Positions 1 through 6,420 of a stretch of DNA of 14,905 bases are shown piece after piece. The translations under genes and the position numbers were made by a program. Under the pieces are notes generated by a model. The model saw only the letters and a list, made by a program, of their open reading frames with translations. It made no database searches and was not told where the DNA came from. Each line of letters begins with the position of its first letter. The first letter of the stretch is position 1. Origin of the DNA: an uncultured Prevotella sp. (GTDB lineage: Bacteria > Bacteroidota > Bacteroidia > Bacteroidales > Bacteroidaceae); NCBI GenBank assembly GCA_905202125.1, contig CAJKQX010000062.1:1-14905 (forward strand), written 5' to 3'.

Positions 1-118
1 TGTCCTTCTTGTCCGGCTCCTTGCCGTCCTTCTTAGCCTGGTTGATACGTGACTTAGCCTGGTTGATCTCAAGGAGGTTTGCGTTCACGCTGCGCATTAC
101 GATACTGTAGTTAATCAT
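1..118 (-). CDS. HU-family (histone-like) DNA-binding protein, N-terminal fragment cut by the window edge
   Basis: Reading leftwards from the ATG at 118, 39 codons are visible before the window ends. The translation begins MINYSIVMRSVNANLLEINQ and continues with a Lys/Asp-rich stretch containing two INQAK repeats. I recognise this start as that of the HU-related DNA-binding proteins common in Bacteroidales, in which a short beta-strand start (INYSIVMR) precedes the HU fold; the fold itself would lie beyond the window. Such proteins bind DNA and may shape chromosomal or mobile-element DNA. It shares its strand with the transposase remnant and the recombinase behind it and has a GC-rich leader. 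The assignment rests on recognition of the N-terminus only, so another small DNA-binding protein cannot be excluded. Confidence 0.55.
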   Translation of the reverse strand, partial: MINYSIVMRSVNANLLEINQAKSRINQAKKDGKEPDKKD

Positions 119-385
119 ACTCTGTTCTGTGTTTAAAAGTTCTTAGAAAATCACAACAGCCCGGAAGCCCTCGTTGCCCCCCAGCCCGTCCGAGAACGGC
201 CGTTTTGGGGTGTGTCACATAGGGTAGAACCGCTATCACGACTCCACCTAAGCCCCTCTAAGGGCATATATTTTTTCATCTTAAAATTTTGTTTTATGTT
301 AAATAATTCGTCATAAGGGCTTAAAAAGGCCGATATGAACACTAATAGAGCGTGTTTTTGATGGTATATGATTCCCTACAGGTCA
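119..385 (-). other. Non-coding leader with GC-rich foldable core between HU-like gene and transposase remnant
   Basis: No convincing gene is seen here. Positions about 155 to 260 are much more GC-rich than the AT-rich flanks at 120 to 155 and 260 to 345. Seen inside are the perfect palindrome AACGGCCGTT (195-204), the short stem CCGT/ACGG (186-189 with 196-199) and an enclosing pair CCCCA/TGGGG (179-183 with 206-210). Because the block ends about 40 bases before the HU-like start codon, it would lie in that gene's 5' untranslated RNA. A regulatory RNA structure is an inference. An open frame at 151 to 342 (minus) crosses the block but has no recognisable protein features. Confidence 0.3.
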
Positions 386-1189
386 TTATCCAAGAGAAGC
401 AATCAAAGCAGGTACACCTTTGAGAGATATGGCACGACGAAGGTTATAAGATAGGCAAAAGAGGCCCATCTCAGCAGTTACTTTCAGTTTGCCTTTCAGT
501 AAAAAGTAGTATTGCCCAAGTGCTCGCTTCATGGTTCCGAAAGGATGCTCGGAGAGGCATTTGCGATTGTCCATTTTGTTCTGGTCTAGATGCAAAACGT
601 AACGGACAACCTTCTTCACAACCTTCATTCTTGGAGGTTTTGGCTTGTCTTTATTCTCTTCTTTGAGTTGCTTGCGTTTTGCTTCAGTTGCCTTTATCAA
701 GGTGTCTTTGTTGAAGTCTGCCTCCTTAAATTTCTGGATGATACACTTGCACTTGCATTTTTTACATGCAAGCTTGTTGCAGTAGCGGATCAGACCGTTT
801 CTTTTGATAGACTTTTGCCTCAGGATTTCTCCTTGCGGACAATAGACAAGATTGCGTTCGGCATCCCTCACGAAGTATCCTTCAAGAGCCTTGGCACGCA
901 TCTGCTCGGGAGTCATCTTCAGTACAGCAGACTCTGCTACATCAGAAGTGTACTCCTTGACCTCTACAATCTGTGCATCGGTTAAAAAATCCTTGTAGGC
1001 TTCCGGTATGACTGCAGCTTCAAGACATGCCTTCAAATCTTCTGGATTAGTACTTGACTTTTGTTCGTCAGTTATGGTAGCTTCGTTATAGTCAAACTGA
1101 ATCTGCTCCGTGCAGCAGCCATCACGTTGGATGACATTTGGTACGATACCATTAGCCAATGCATCTGCATGATCCTCATCTGTTATCAT
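386..1189 (-). pseudogene. IS1182-like transposase, C-terminal half only (5'-truncated remnant)
   Basis: The open frame encodes 267 residues, against about 500 to 560 usual for IS1182-type transposases. Visible family traits are the cysteine-rich insertion (C117, C137, C142, C145, C147, C149), the motif SEHPFGTMKRALGQYYFLLK around residues 213-232, which carries the final catalytic glutamate (E215) of the DDE domain, and the hydrophobic tail with LSYNLRRA. The N-terminal DNA-binding part and the first catalytic aspartates are missing, so it should be inactive on its own. A TAA lies directly before the ATG, and upstream there is only tandem-repeat DNA and then the end of the recombinase gene 55 bp away. 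The truncation therefore lies at or near position 1190. Terminal inverted repeats of the element were not found. The remnant may still be translated, since a start codon and purine-rich upstream sequence exist. Confidence 0.75.
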
Positions 1190-1223
1190 TTATCTTCTCG
1201 TTATGTTATCATTTATCTTCTCG
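1181..1223. repeat. Tandem duplication of a 20-bp unit at the transposase-remnant start
   Basis: The sequence at 1181-1200 recurs exactly at 1204-1223 with three bases between. On the minus strand each copy carries a purine-rich stretch (GAGAAGATAA) followed by ATGATAACA. The inner copy opens the transposase-remnant frame. The outer copy reads Met-Ile-Thr-stop. Each copy also contains one TGTTATCA octamer. Confidence 0.85.
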
Positions 1224-1269
1224 CTTATGTTATCAAGGATGTTATCAGAATTTGCCATCTATGTTATCA
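1181..1269 (+). repeat. Cluster of five TGTTATCA octamers behind the recombinase gene (candidate arm-type sites)
   Basis: Exact TGTTATCA occurs on the plus strand at 1181, 1204, 1228, 1240 and 1262. Start-to-start steps are 23, 24, 12 and 22 bases, close to one or two helical turns. The fourth copy overlaps the recombinase stop codon and the fifth lies inside its last codons. Short, repeated, phased sites next to an integrase gene resemble the arm-type binding sites of heterobivalent tyrosine recombinases; that role is inferred. Confidence 0.6.
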
Positions 1270-2381
1270 AATGCTGAGTAAACGTCCTTGTTGAGCGTTC
1301 GGGCATATCTTTGGGTCTGTCGGATATTGGTATGCCCGAGTACCTTAGCCACCACGTTCAGCGGCATTCCAAACGAGAGAAACAAGGTTGCAGCTGTAGC
1401 CCTGCCCATGTGGGAGTGCAGATTTGGCACGTTGACCATCATCCCGATTACCTTCAGATATTCGTTGTACTTCTGATTGCTGATGCAGGGCAGCTTGAAG
1501 TTGTACTTCTTGAGCACGGAGACCGCTCCAGCCAGTAGCTGGAAGGTGAAGTCTGTATCAGTCTTCACACGCTTGGCATGGTAGTAGTACTTGCCGTCTG
1601 CCTGCTTACACTTGGTGAAGTCGAATACCATCAAGTCGGAGTAAGCCAGACCGGTATAGCACTGCATCAAGAAGAGGTCACGAGCCTTCGCAAGGTAGTC
1701 GTACTGCAAGTGAAGGCGCTTGATGCTCTCGAACTTGTCTATCGGCAGGCAGTCAACAAACTGCTTATCGCCCTTCTCTATCTTGAAAGGCAGATGGTTG
1801 TACGGATTCTTGTCTATCAAATCATCTATGCAGGCATCACGCACGAACAGCTTCAAGTACTTGTGATAGCAATATACGGTACTCTGCTCCAATCCCTTTG
1901 CGTGAAGATACTCATCAAGCTCACGAACCTTGGAAATATTGATGTCGGAGAACTCCTTGATTTTGCCATACGTCTTCAAGAAGTCGGTGAAGACCTTGTA
2001 TCTTCTCTTGGTATGGTCGCTTACCTTGCGCTCTCGGGAGCGCTTCTCGCAGTAGGCGATGAAGTCTAGGGATTTGTTGGCAGCACCCTGCATAAGGGCA
2101 GGAATCTGATCCAAATCAGTAATGCCCTTGGAGTTCATCTTGATGACAACATCGTTTGCCCTCTCCAGTATGGCATCAATCTGCTTGTTATATAAGTCAG
2201 ACTCCTTGCAGCGAATGACACGCTTACTACTATCCGACCATTGAGCCGGACACACTTTCACACCAGTGGAGAAGTACTTTCGCTTACCTCCACAAGTGAA
2301 CCTCAATTCTACCGAAACTGCCTTCTGTGCAGTACCTCGGTGGAGACGATTGTGAATAACACTTAAATTAATTACGCCCAT
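1245..2381 (-). CDS. Tyrosine recombinase/integrase, Bacteroidales mobile-element type
   Basis: This 378-residue protein has the three-part layout of Bacteroidota integrases. An N-terminal arm-binding-like region covers about residues 1-95, a SAM-like core-binding domain about 100-190, and the catalytic domain about 210-370. Seen catalytic residues are K273 (in RVKTDT), H324 and R327 (HMGR), H350 (LGHTNI) and the nucleophile Y359 (QRYAR). The box I position that normally carries arginine reads CYTGLAYSDL, with A246 instead. IntDOT of CTnDOT also lacks this arginine, and R271 here sits two residues before the catalytic lysine in an RxK arrangement like that of IntDOT. The protein would cut and rejoin DNA at att sites to integrate or excise an element. 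The neighbouring tRNA-Lys gene suggests the target. The gene has full length and no frameshift, so it is probably functional. It is surrounded by nine TGTTATCA octamers. Confidence 0.92.
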   Translation of the reverse strand: MGVINLSVIHNRLHRGTAQKAVSVELRFTCGGKRKYFSTGVKVCPAQWSDSSKRVIRCKESDLYNKQIDAILERANDVVIKMNSKGITDLDQIPALMQGAANKSLDFIAYCEKRSRERKVSDHTKRRYKVFTDFLKTYGKIKEFSDINISKVRELDEYLHAKGLEQSTVYCYHKYLKLFVRDACIDDLIDKNPYNHLPFKIEKGDKQFVDCLPIDKFESIKRLHLQYDYLAKARDLFLMQCYTGLAYSDLMVFDFTKCKQADGKYYYHAKRVKTDTDFTFQLLAGAVSVLKKYNFKLPCISNQKYNEYLKVIGMMVNVPNLHSHMGRATAATLFLSFGMPLNVVAKVLGHTNIRQTQRYARTLNKDVYSAFDNIDGKF

Positions 2382-2385
2382 AAGT

Positions 2386-2415
2386 TGATAACATTTTTAC
2401 AAGCAGTTGATAACA
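2386..2415 (-). repeat. Two TGTTATCA octamers (minus orientation) at the recombinase start
   Basis: On the plus strand GTTGATAACAT occurs exactly at 2384-2394 and again at 2406-2416, so the core octamer lies on the minus strand at 2386-2393 and 2408-2415, 22 bases apart. The pair lies immediately upstream of the recombinase start codon, where binding could also affect its transcription. Confidence 0.6.
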
Positions 2416-2527
2416 TATTAGTAACTCACTTCGATTTAACATTTCTAAAGGAATGCCGAACGAACTATGTATCAGCTTATTGCAGAGATTGCCACGTAAA
2501 CAATACGAAGACACGTCTATATTCCGA

Positions 2528-2546
2528 TGTTATCAATCTGTTATCA
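2528..2546 (+). repeat. Two TGTTATCA octamers, 11 bases apart, beside the tRNA terminator
   Basis: Exact TGTTATCA is seen at 2528-2535 and 2539-2546. The pair lies between the recombinase gene and the tRNA-Lys 3' end, just downstream of the tRNA terminator, and has the same orientation as the five copies behind the recombinase gene. Confidence 0.6.
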
Positions 2547-2558
2547 GCCAATAAATGC

Positions 2559-2602
2559 AAAAACGGACATAACTACCTAATTGATAGGAAGTTATATCCG
2601 TT
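2559..2602 (-). terminator. Rho-independent terminator of the tRNA-Lys transcript
   Basis: On the minus strand AACGGATATAACT (2602-2590) pairs with AGTTATGTCCGTT (2574-2562), 13 positions with one G-U pair. A further CCTA/TAGG-like extension lies toward the loop, and a run of five T (2563-2559) follows. It lies 47 bases past the tRNA CCA end and should end the tRNA transcript before the recombinase gene. Confidence 0.85.
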
Positions 2603-2648
2603 CTACTTCTAGAAATTTAAGCTGTGATTATGCCTTATTCTCTTAATT

Positions 2649-2724
2649 TGGTACACCCTTAGGGATTCGAACCCTAGACCCACTGATTAAGAGTCAGTTG
2701 CTCTACCAACTGAGCTAAGGGTGC
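2649..2724 (-). tRNA. tRNA-Lys (anticodon CUU), CCA encoded
   Basis: The minus strand starts GCACCCTTAGCTCAGTTGG and ends with a 3' acceptor strand AGGGTGT followed by A and CCA. The acceptor stem pairs over seven positions (G1 with U72 as wobble). The D-arm shows AGCTCAGTTGGTAGAGC, and the T-arm shows the GGTTCGAATCC core. The anticodon stem ACTGA/TCAGT encloses the loop CTCTTAA, giving anticodon CUU, which reads AAG (lysine). The mature part is 2652-2724 and CCA is at 2649-2651. The recombinase gene lies on its 3' side in the same orientation, so the 3' end of this tRNA is a candidate attachment site; no second copy of the 3' end was found in the window. Confidence 0.95.
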
Positions 2725-2758
2725 ATTGTGGAGAGGTCTCTTTTCCAAAATTCGAATG

Positions 2759-2790
2759 CAAAGGTACTTTCTTTTTTGTAAACGGCCAAA
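2759..2790 (-). promoter_or_regulatory. Bacteroidota-type promoter of tRNA-Lys
   Basis: On the minus strand TTTG (2790-2787) is followed after 20 bases by TACCTTTG (2766-2759). This matches the Bacteroidota primary sigma consensus (TTTG, about 19-21 bases, TAnnTTTG). The expected start lies some 30 bases before the tRNA 5' end. Confidence 0.8.
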
Positions 2791-2861
2791 TATTTACTTG
2801 CTTTTTTTCTCAAATATTATCAAACCATTGGGTAAATACGATGAATTTCATACAACGCCTT

Positions 2862-2943
2862 TGTACTGTTCGTACAGGAATCATGTACTGACTGTACAGG
2901 AATCATGTACTGACTGTACAAAGGCTCTGTACAAATTTGTACA
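2862..2943. repeat. Array of four TGTAC-N5/6-GTACA palindromes with 22-bp period
   Basis: Inverted repeats of TGTAC and GTACA lie at 2862-2876, 2884-2898, 2906-2920 and 2928-2943. The last, TGTACAAATTTGTACA, is a perfect 16-bp palindrome. GTAC occurs at 2863, 2872, 2885, 2894, 2907, 2916, 2929 and 2939, with alternating steps of 9 and 13 (last step 10). The two 22-bp segments 2872-2893 and 2894-2915 are identical. The array lies between the tRNA promoter and the mtaB promoter and has no coding content. A multi-operator site for a dimeric regulator, or an extragenic palindromic repeat, are the two readings; neither is proven. Confidence 0.8.
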
Positions 2944-3045
2944 AGAATGATCTCATAATGTTTTTAGCGACAATAATATTTGGCTCAATGCGTGTCGTTT
3001 GCAAATATTAAGTCATAAAAACCGTATGACATTTATCTTTTTATG

Positions 3046-3053
3046 TACCTTTG
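3046..3053 (+). promoter_or_regulatory. Promoter -7 box of mtaB
   Basis: TACCTTTG followed by CA fits the Bacteroidota TAnnTTTG -7 box and is identical to the one before the tRNA gene. No clear TTTG -33 element is seen at the expected distance. The start site would fall about 10 to 15 bases downstream, leaving a short leader before the ATG at 3083. Confidence 0.6.
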
Positions 3054-3082
3054 CATTGAATTAAAGATTATTGTTAAAAATA

Positions 3083-4441
3083 ATGATAGATACATCCGCC
3101 TTTCAAGGCAAAACTGCGATATATTTTACACTTGGTTGTAAATTGAATTTTTCGGAGACATCCACATTCGGGCAAATGCTTGAAGAGATGGGTGTGCGGA
3201 CGGCGCACGAAGGCGAAATGGCCGACATATGTCTGATAAATACTTGTTCCGTGACAGATGTGGCAGACCATAAATGCCGTCAGGCCATCCGTCGTCTGGT
3301 GCGAACCAATCCCGGTGCATTTGTTGTTGTTACAGGATGTTATGCCCAGCTTAATGCTCAAGAGATAAGCAAGATAGATGGTGTTGATCTGGTTTTGGGT
3401 GCCAACGAGAAGGCCGAACTCATACGTTTTCTCAGTGAGGCTTGGTCAGAGCGCAACGATAGCGGTAATCTTGCTTCGGATAATAGCTTGCATAGGTATT
3501 TCTCGGTCAAGACAAAGGATATAAAAACATTTGCTCCGTCTTGTTCGCGAGGCAATCGCACACGATATTTTCTTAAGGTTCAGGACGGATGTGATTATTT
3601 CTGTACCTATTGTACCATTCCCTATGCCCGTGGTTTTTCGCGAAACCCGACCATAGAGTCTCTTGTCCGACTGGTGGAGCAGGCTGCAGAAGAAGGTGCA
3701 AAAGAGATTGTGCTGACGGGGGTAAATATAGGAGATTTCGGTAAGACCACGGGTGAGCGATTCATGGACTTGCTTAAGGCACTCGATAATATCCAATCGA
3801 TCAAGCGTTATCGCATCAGTAGCATGGAACCAGACTTGCTCGATGATGGCCTGATAGAGTATTGCGCCGGCAGCCGTGCGTTCATGCCTCATTTTCATAT
3901 ACCGTTGCAGAGCGGTTCGGACGAGGTGTTGCGGTTGATGCACCGACGATACGACAAGGCTCTGTTCGCCCATAAGATACAGTTGATAAAGAATTTGATG
4001 CCGTCCGCATTTATTGGAGTTGACGTTATGGTGGGCTGTCGTGGTGAACGTCCTGAATGTTTTGAAGAGTGTTATGATTTCCTTAAGTCTCTCGAAATTA
4101 CACAATTGCATGTATTTCCTTATAGCGAACGTCCGGGTACTGCAGCTTTGCGTATACCTTACACCGTTGATGACAGAGAAAAGAAAATCCGTACAAAACG
4201 CCTCATAGAACTCAGCGAGGAAAAACGTCTCGATTTTTATGCTTCACACATAGGGAAGGAGATGGACGTGCTTTTCGAGAAATCATCGCAAGGCAAGTCG
4301 ATGCATGGTTTCACCGATAATTATGTTCGTGTGGAAATTCCGGCGTCGAAGGCTAAGACCGAGTACGACAATCAAATCATGAGGGTGCGTTTGGGAGAAT
4401 TCAATTATAATAAGACAGCATTAAAAGCCATTATGTTATGA
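3083..4441 (+). CDS. mtaB: tRNA t6A37 C2-methylthiotransferase MtaB
   Basis: The 452-residue protein belongs to the MiaB/MtaB radical SAM methylthiotransferases and should convert N6-threonylcarbamoyladenosine at tRNA position 37 to its 2-methylthio form. The N-terminal domain shows the three auxiliary-cluster cysteines C19 (TLGCKLN), C55 (NTCSV) and C86 (TGCYAQ). The radical SAM site is C170, C174, C177 in GCDYFCTYC. A short TRAM-like RNA-binding tail follows at the C-terminus (about 385-450). The TLGCK start and the NTCSVTDVAD motif favour MtaB over MiaB and RimO. A TTG at 3071 would add four residues, but the ATG at 3083 is preferred because the alignment begins near it. The gene overlaps the following glycosyltransferase by 4 bp, so the two are probably translationally coupled. 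Confidence 0.93.
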   Translation: MIDTSAFQGKTAIYFTLGCKLNFSETSTFGQMLEEMGVRTAHEGEMADICLINTCSVTDVADHKCRQAIRRLVRTNPGAFVVVTGCYAQLNAQEISKIDGVDLVLGANEKAELIRFLSEAWSERNDSGNLASDNSLHRYFSVKTKDIKTFAPSCSRGNRTRYFLKVQDGCDYFCTYCTIPYARGFSRNPTIESLVRLVEQAAEEGAKEIVLTGVNIGDFGKTTGERFMDLLKALDNIQSIKRYRISSMEPDLLDDGLIEYCAGSRAFMPHFHIPLQSGSDEVLRLMHRRYDKALFAHKIQLIKNLMPSAFIGVDVMVGCRGERPECFEECYDFLKSLEITQLHVFPYSERPGTAALRIPYTVDDREKKIRTKRLIELSEEKRLDFYASHIGKEMDVLFEKSSQGKSMHGFTDNYVRVEIPASKAKTEYDNQIMRVRLGEFNYNKTALKAIML

Positions 4442-5472
4442 TAAAGTTGGCCATTGTGATTCTAAATTGGAACGGACGAAAGATGTTGGAACAATTTCTT
4501 CCGTCTGTAATCAAATATTCGTCCGAAGAAGCTCAAATCATTGTTGCAGACAATGCTTCTACTGATGATTCCCTTTCCTTTCTGTCACAAACATTTCCAC
4601 AAGTCAGAACCATTGTGTTGGATCGCAATTATGGATTTGCTGGCGGATATAACGAGGCACTCAAGCAGGTTGATGCCGAATACTATTTGTTGCTCAACAG
4701 CGATGTTGAGGTGTCAAATGGCTGGTTGACTCCGTTGCTGTCCTTTATGGATCATACTCCGGATTGCGCGGCATGTCAGCCTAAATTATTATCCTATGAC
4801 GATAAATCTTCGTTTGAATACGCCGGAGCATCCGGCGGATTTATAGACCGTTACGGTTATCCTTATTGTCGTGGCAGAATATTCACAAACGTGGAACAAG
4901 ATGAAGGTCAATATGATGATATCACCGAGATATTCTGGGCCACTGGTGCTTGTATGATGATACGCCGTGCCGATTTTTGGGAGGCCGGAGCTTTTGACAG
5001 TCGTTTTTTTGCACACAACGAGGAGATTGACCTTTGTTGGCGCTTGTGCCTCATGGGCCGTAAGATCTATTGTGTACCCACGAGTCATGTTTTTCATGTT
5101 GGAGGAGGTACGTTGCCAAAAGGCAATTCGCGCAAGACTTTTCTCAATTTTCGTAACAATCTGACTATGCTTTACAAAAACGTGAATGAAGAAGAAATGG
5201 CTCATGTTATGACCGTAAGATGCATATTGGACTATGTGGCCGCTATAAAGTGTTTGCTCGTAGATCGAAATTATCCCGAATTCAAGGCAATCGTACAGGG
5301 TCGTAAGGCATTTCTCGATTGGCGTTCAGAGTTCAAAGTCTCCAGAAAAATGATACAATCCAAACGAGTGAATAGATCTGTCACATTCCATAACAATGTG
5401 TTTTTGTTATGGCAGTATTATTTCAAAGGCAGAAAAAAATATACCGATTTGAATTTCAAACACAGTAAGTAA
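4438..5472 (+). CDS. Family 2 glycosyltransferase (rhamnosyltransferase-like)
   Basis: This 344-residue soluble GT-A enzyme should transfer a sugar from a nucleotide donor onto a cell-surface glycan precursor. Seen motifs are the N-terminal strand AIVILNWNGR (5-14), D38 in VADNAS for nucleotide binding, the metal-binding NSDVEV (87-92, D89), the acceptor/base motif HNEEIDLCWR (194-203) and HVGGGTL (221-227), all typical of the WbbL/RfbF-like group. No membrane helix is obvious. The ATGA overlap with mtaB links it to that transcript. No other glycan genes surround it, so the donor and acceptor cannot be read from context. Confidence 0.9.
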   Translation: MIKLAIVILNWNGRKMLEQFLPSVIKYSSEEAQIIVADNASTDDSLSFLSQTFPQVRTIVLDRNYGFAGGYNEALKQVDAEYYLLLNSDVEVSNGWLTPLLSFMDHTPDCAACQPKLLSYDDKSSFEYAGASGGFIDRYGYPYCRGRIFTNVEQDEGQYDDITEIFWATGACMMIRRADFWEAGAFDSRFFAHNEEIDLCWRLCLMGRKIYCVPTSHVFHVGGGTLPKGNSRKTFLNFRNNLTMLYKNVNEEEMAHVMTVRCILDYVAAIKCLLVDRNYPEFKAIVQGRKAFLDWRSEFKVSRKMIQSKRVNRSVTFHNNVFLLWQYYFKGRKKYTDLNFKHSK

Positions 5473-5534
5473 TTCGGAATTTTAAAAATAGTTAGCATTT
5501 TGGGGTTTAAAACTTTGATTATTTAACAAAATAC

Positions 5535-5565
5535 TTGCAGATATAATATTTTTTTGCTATTTTTG
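5535..5565 (+). promoter_or_regulatory. Promoter of the GldB-like lipoprotein gene
   Basis: TTGC (5535-5538), a 19-base gap and TATTTTTG (5558-5565) fit the Bacteroidota promoter pattern. The predicted start lies about 15 to 20 bases before the coding region. Confidence 0.6.
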
Positions 5566-5586
5566 TGAACGATTTATATAATTAAG

Positions 5587-6384
5587 TTGTTCGTGAAAGG
5601 ATTATATTATATATTGCCTGTTGCTTTGTTTTTTTGTGTATCCTGCAATTTCAACTTGAACAAAGCAGATAGCAAAAATCAACGTGCGAAGATTGAAGTG
5701 AAAAGATACGACCGTATTGAGAGTCGATATCTTACCACAGGCGATTTCGCCGCTTTGCAACAGATGAATATAGAATATCCCACGGAGACACGTACATTGA
5801 TAGAAAATGTCCTGCAAATAGGCGAGGTGAACGATTATGACATCAATAGCAAGTTTTTGAATTTCTATCAAGATACGACATTGCAATCCATAATCACTGA
5901 TGTCGAATTGTCTTATGGAGACATGAGCGATATCAACAAGCGGTTGAACGATGCCTTTGCCAGACTGAGAAAGATGATACCGGCCATTGATGTACCATAC
6001 ATTTATTCACAGATTGGTGCATTAAATCAGAGTATTGTCGTGGGCGACGGTTCTATCGGCATATCCCTCGACAAATATTTGGGCAAAGATTATCCGTTGT
6101 ATAAAAGATACTACAACGAAGGACAACGCAAGAATATGACTCGGGAATATATCATTCCCGATTGCCTTTGTTTTTATCTTTTGAGTGTCTACCCCATGCA
6201 CGGACAGAATATCCGGTCACAATATGACAAGAATCTGCATATCGGAAAAATTCTTTGGACAGTCAACAAGGCTTTGGATAAGGACTTTTTTAGTAACAAA
6301 TATGTAAGTGAGGTGGCCCGTTTTGTACAAAGAAATCCACAGGTGTCGATTGATGAGATGCTCAAAATGGGCAAATTGTCATAA
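5587..6384 (+). CDS. gldB: GldB-like gliding-motility-associated lipoprotein
   Basis: The 265-residue product starts with a hydrophobic signal (residues 5-19) ending at C20 in CVSCNF, consistent with a lipoprotein signal peptide, though the -3 residue of the lipobox is cysteine rather than the usual leucine. After it come KIEVKRYDRIE (about 34-44), a YPTETRTLIEN segment, and the SIGISLDKYLGKDYPLY motif (about 155-171), which I recognise from GldB. GldB is needed for gliding in Flavobacterium and is also carried by many non-gliding Bacteroidales, where its role is less clear. No ATG precedes the signal peptide; TTG at 5587 or GTG at 5593 are the possible starts. The gene converges with the radical SAM gene, leaving only 36 bp between their stops. 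Confidence 0.75.
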   Translation: MFVKGLYYILPVALFFCVSCNFNLNKADSKNQRAKIEVKRYDRIESRYLTTGDFAALQQMNIEYPTETRTLIENVLQIGEVNDYDINSKFLNFYQDTTLQSIITDVELSYGDMSDINKRLNDAFARLRKMIPAIDVPYIYSQIGALNQSIVVGDGSIGISLDKYLGKDYPLYKRYYNEGQRKNMTREYIIPDCLCFYLLSVYPMHGQNIRSQYDKNLHIGKILWTVNKALDKDFFSNKYVSEVARFVQRNPQVSIDEMLKMGKLS

Positions 6385-6420
6385 ACTCTGTTATGTCCAT
6401 GTCATGCGCATCTGTGGTTC

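Noticed and set aside
151..342. 63-codon minus-strand frame covering the GC-rich leader block
   Set aside because: The peptide changes character with base composition and lacks recognisable features; a non-coding structured leader explains it better.
1578..2069. 163-codon plus-strand frame within the recombinase gene
   Set aside because: It is entirely antisense to the recombinase, whose catalytic residues are intact, and its Leu/Val-rich product has no family traits.
2385..2612. 75-codon plus-strand frame between recombinase and tRNA
   Set aside because: It spans the octamer repeats and the tRNA terminator hairpin and has no protein-like conservation that I can recognise.
2872..2915. CRISPR-like repeat array
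   Set aside because: The 22-bp identical units abut directly without unique spacers, and the pattern is a tandem palindrome array instead.
3446..4111. 221-codon minus-strand frame inside mtaB
   Set aside because: It is antisense to a gene with all expected cysteine motifs and has no independent evidence.
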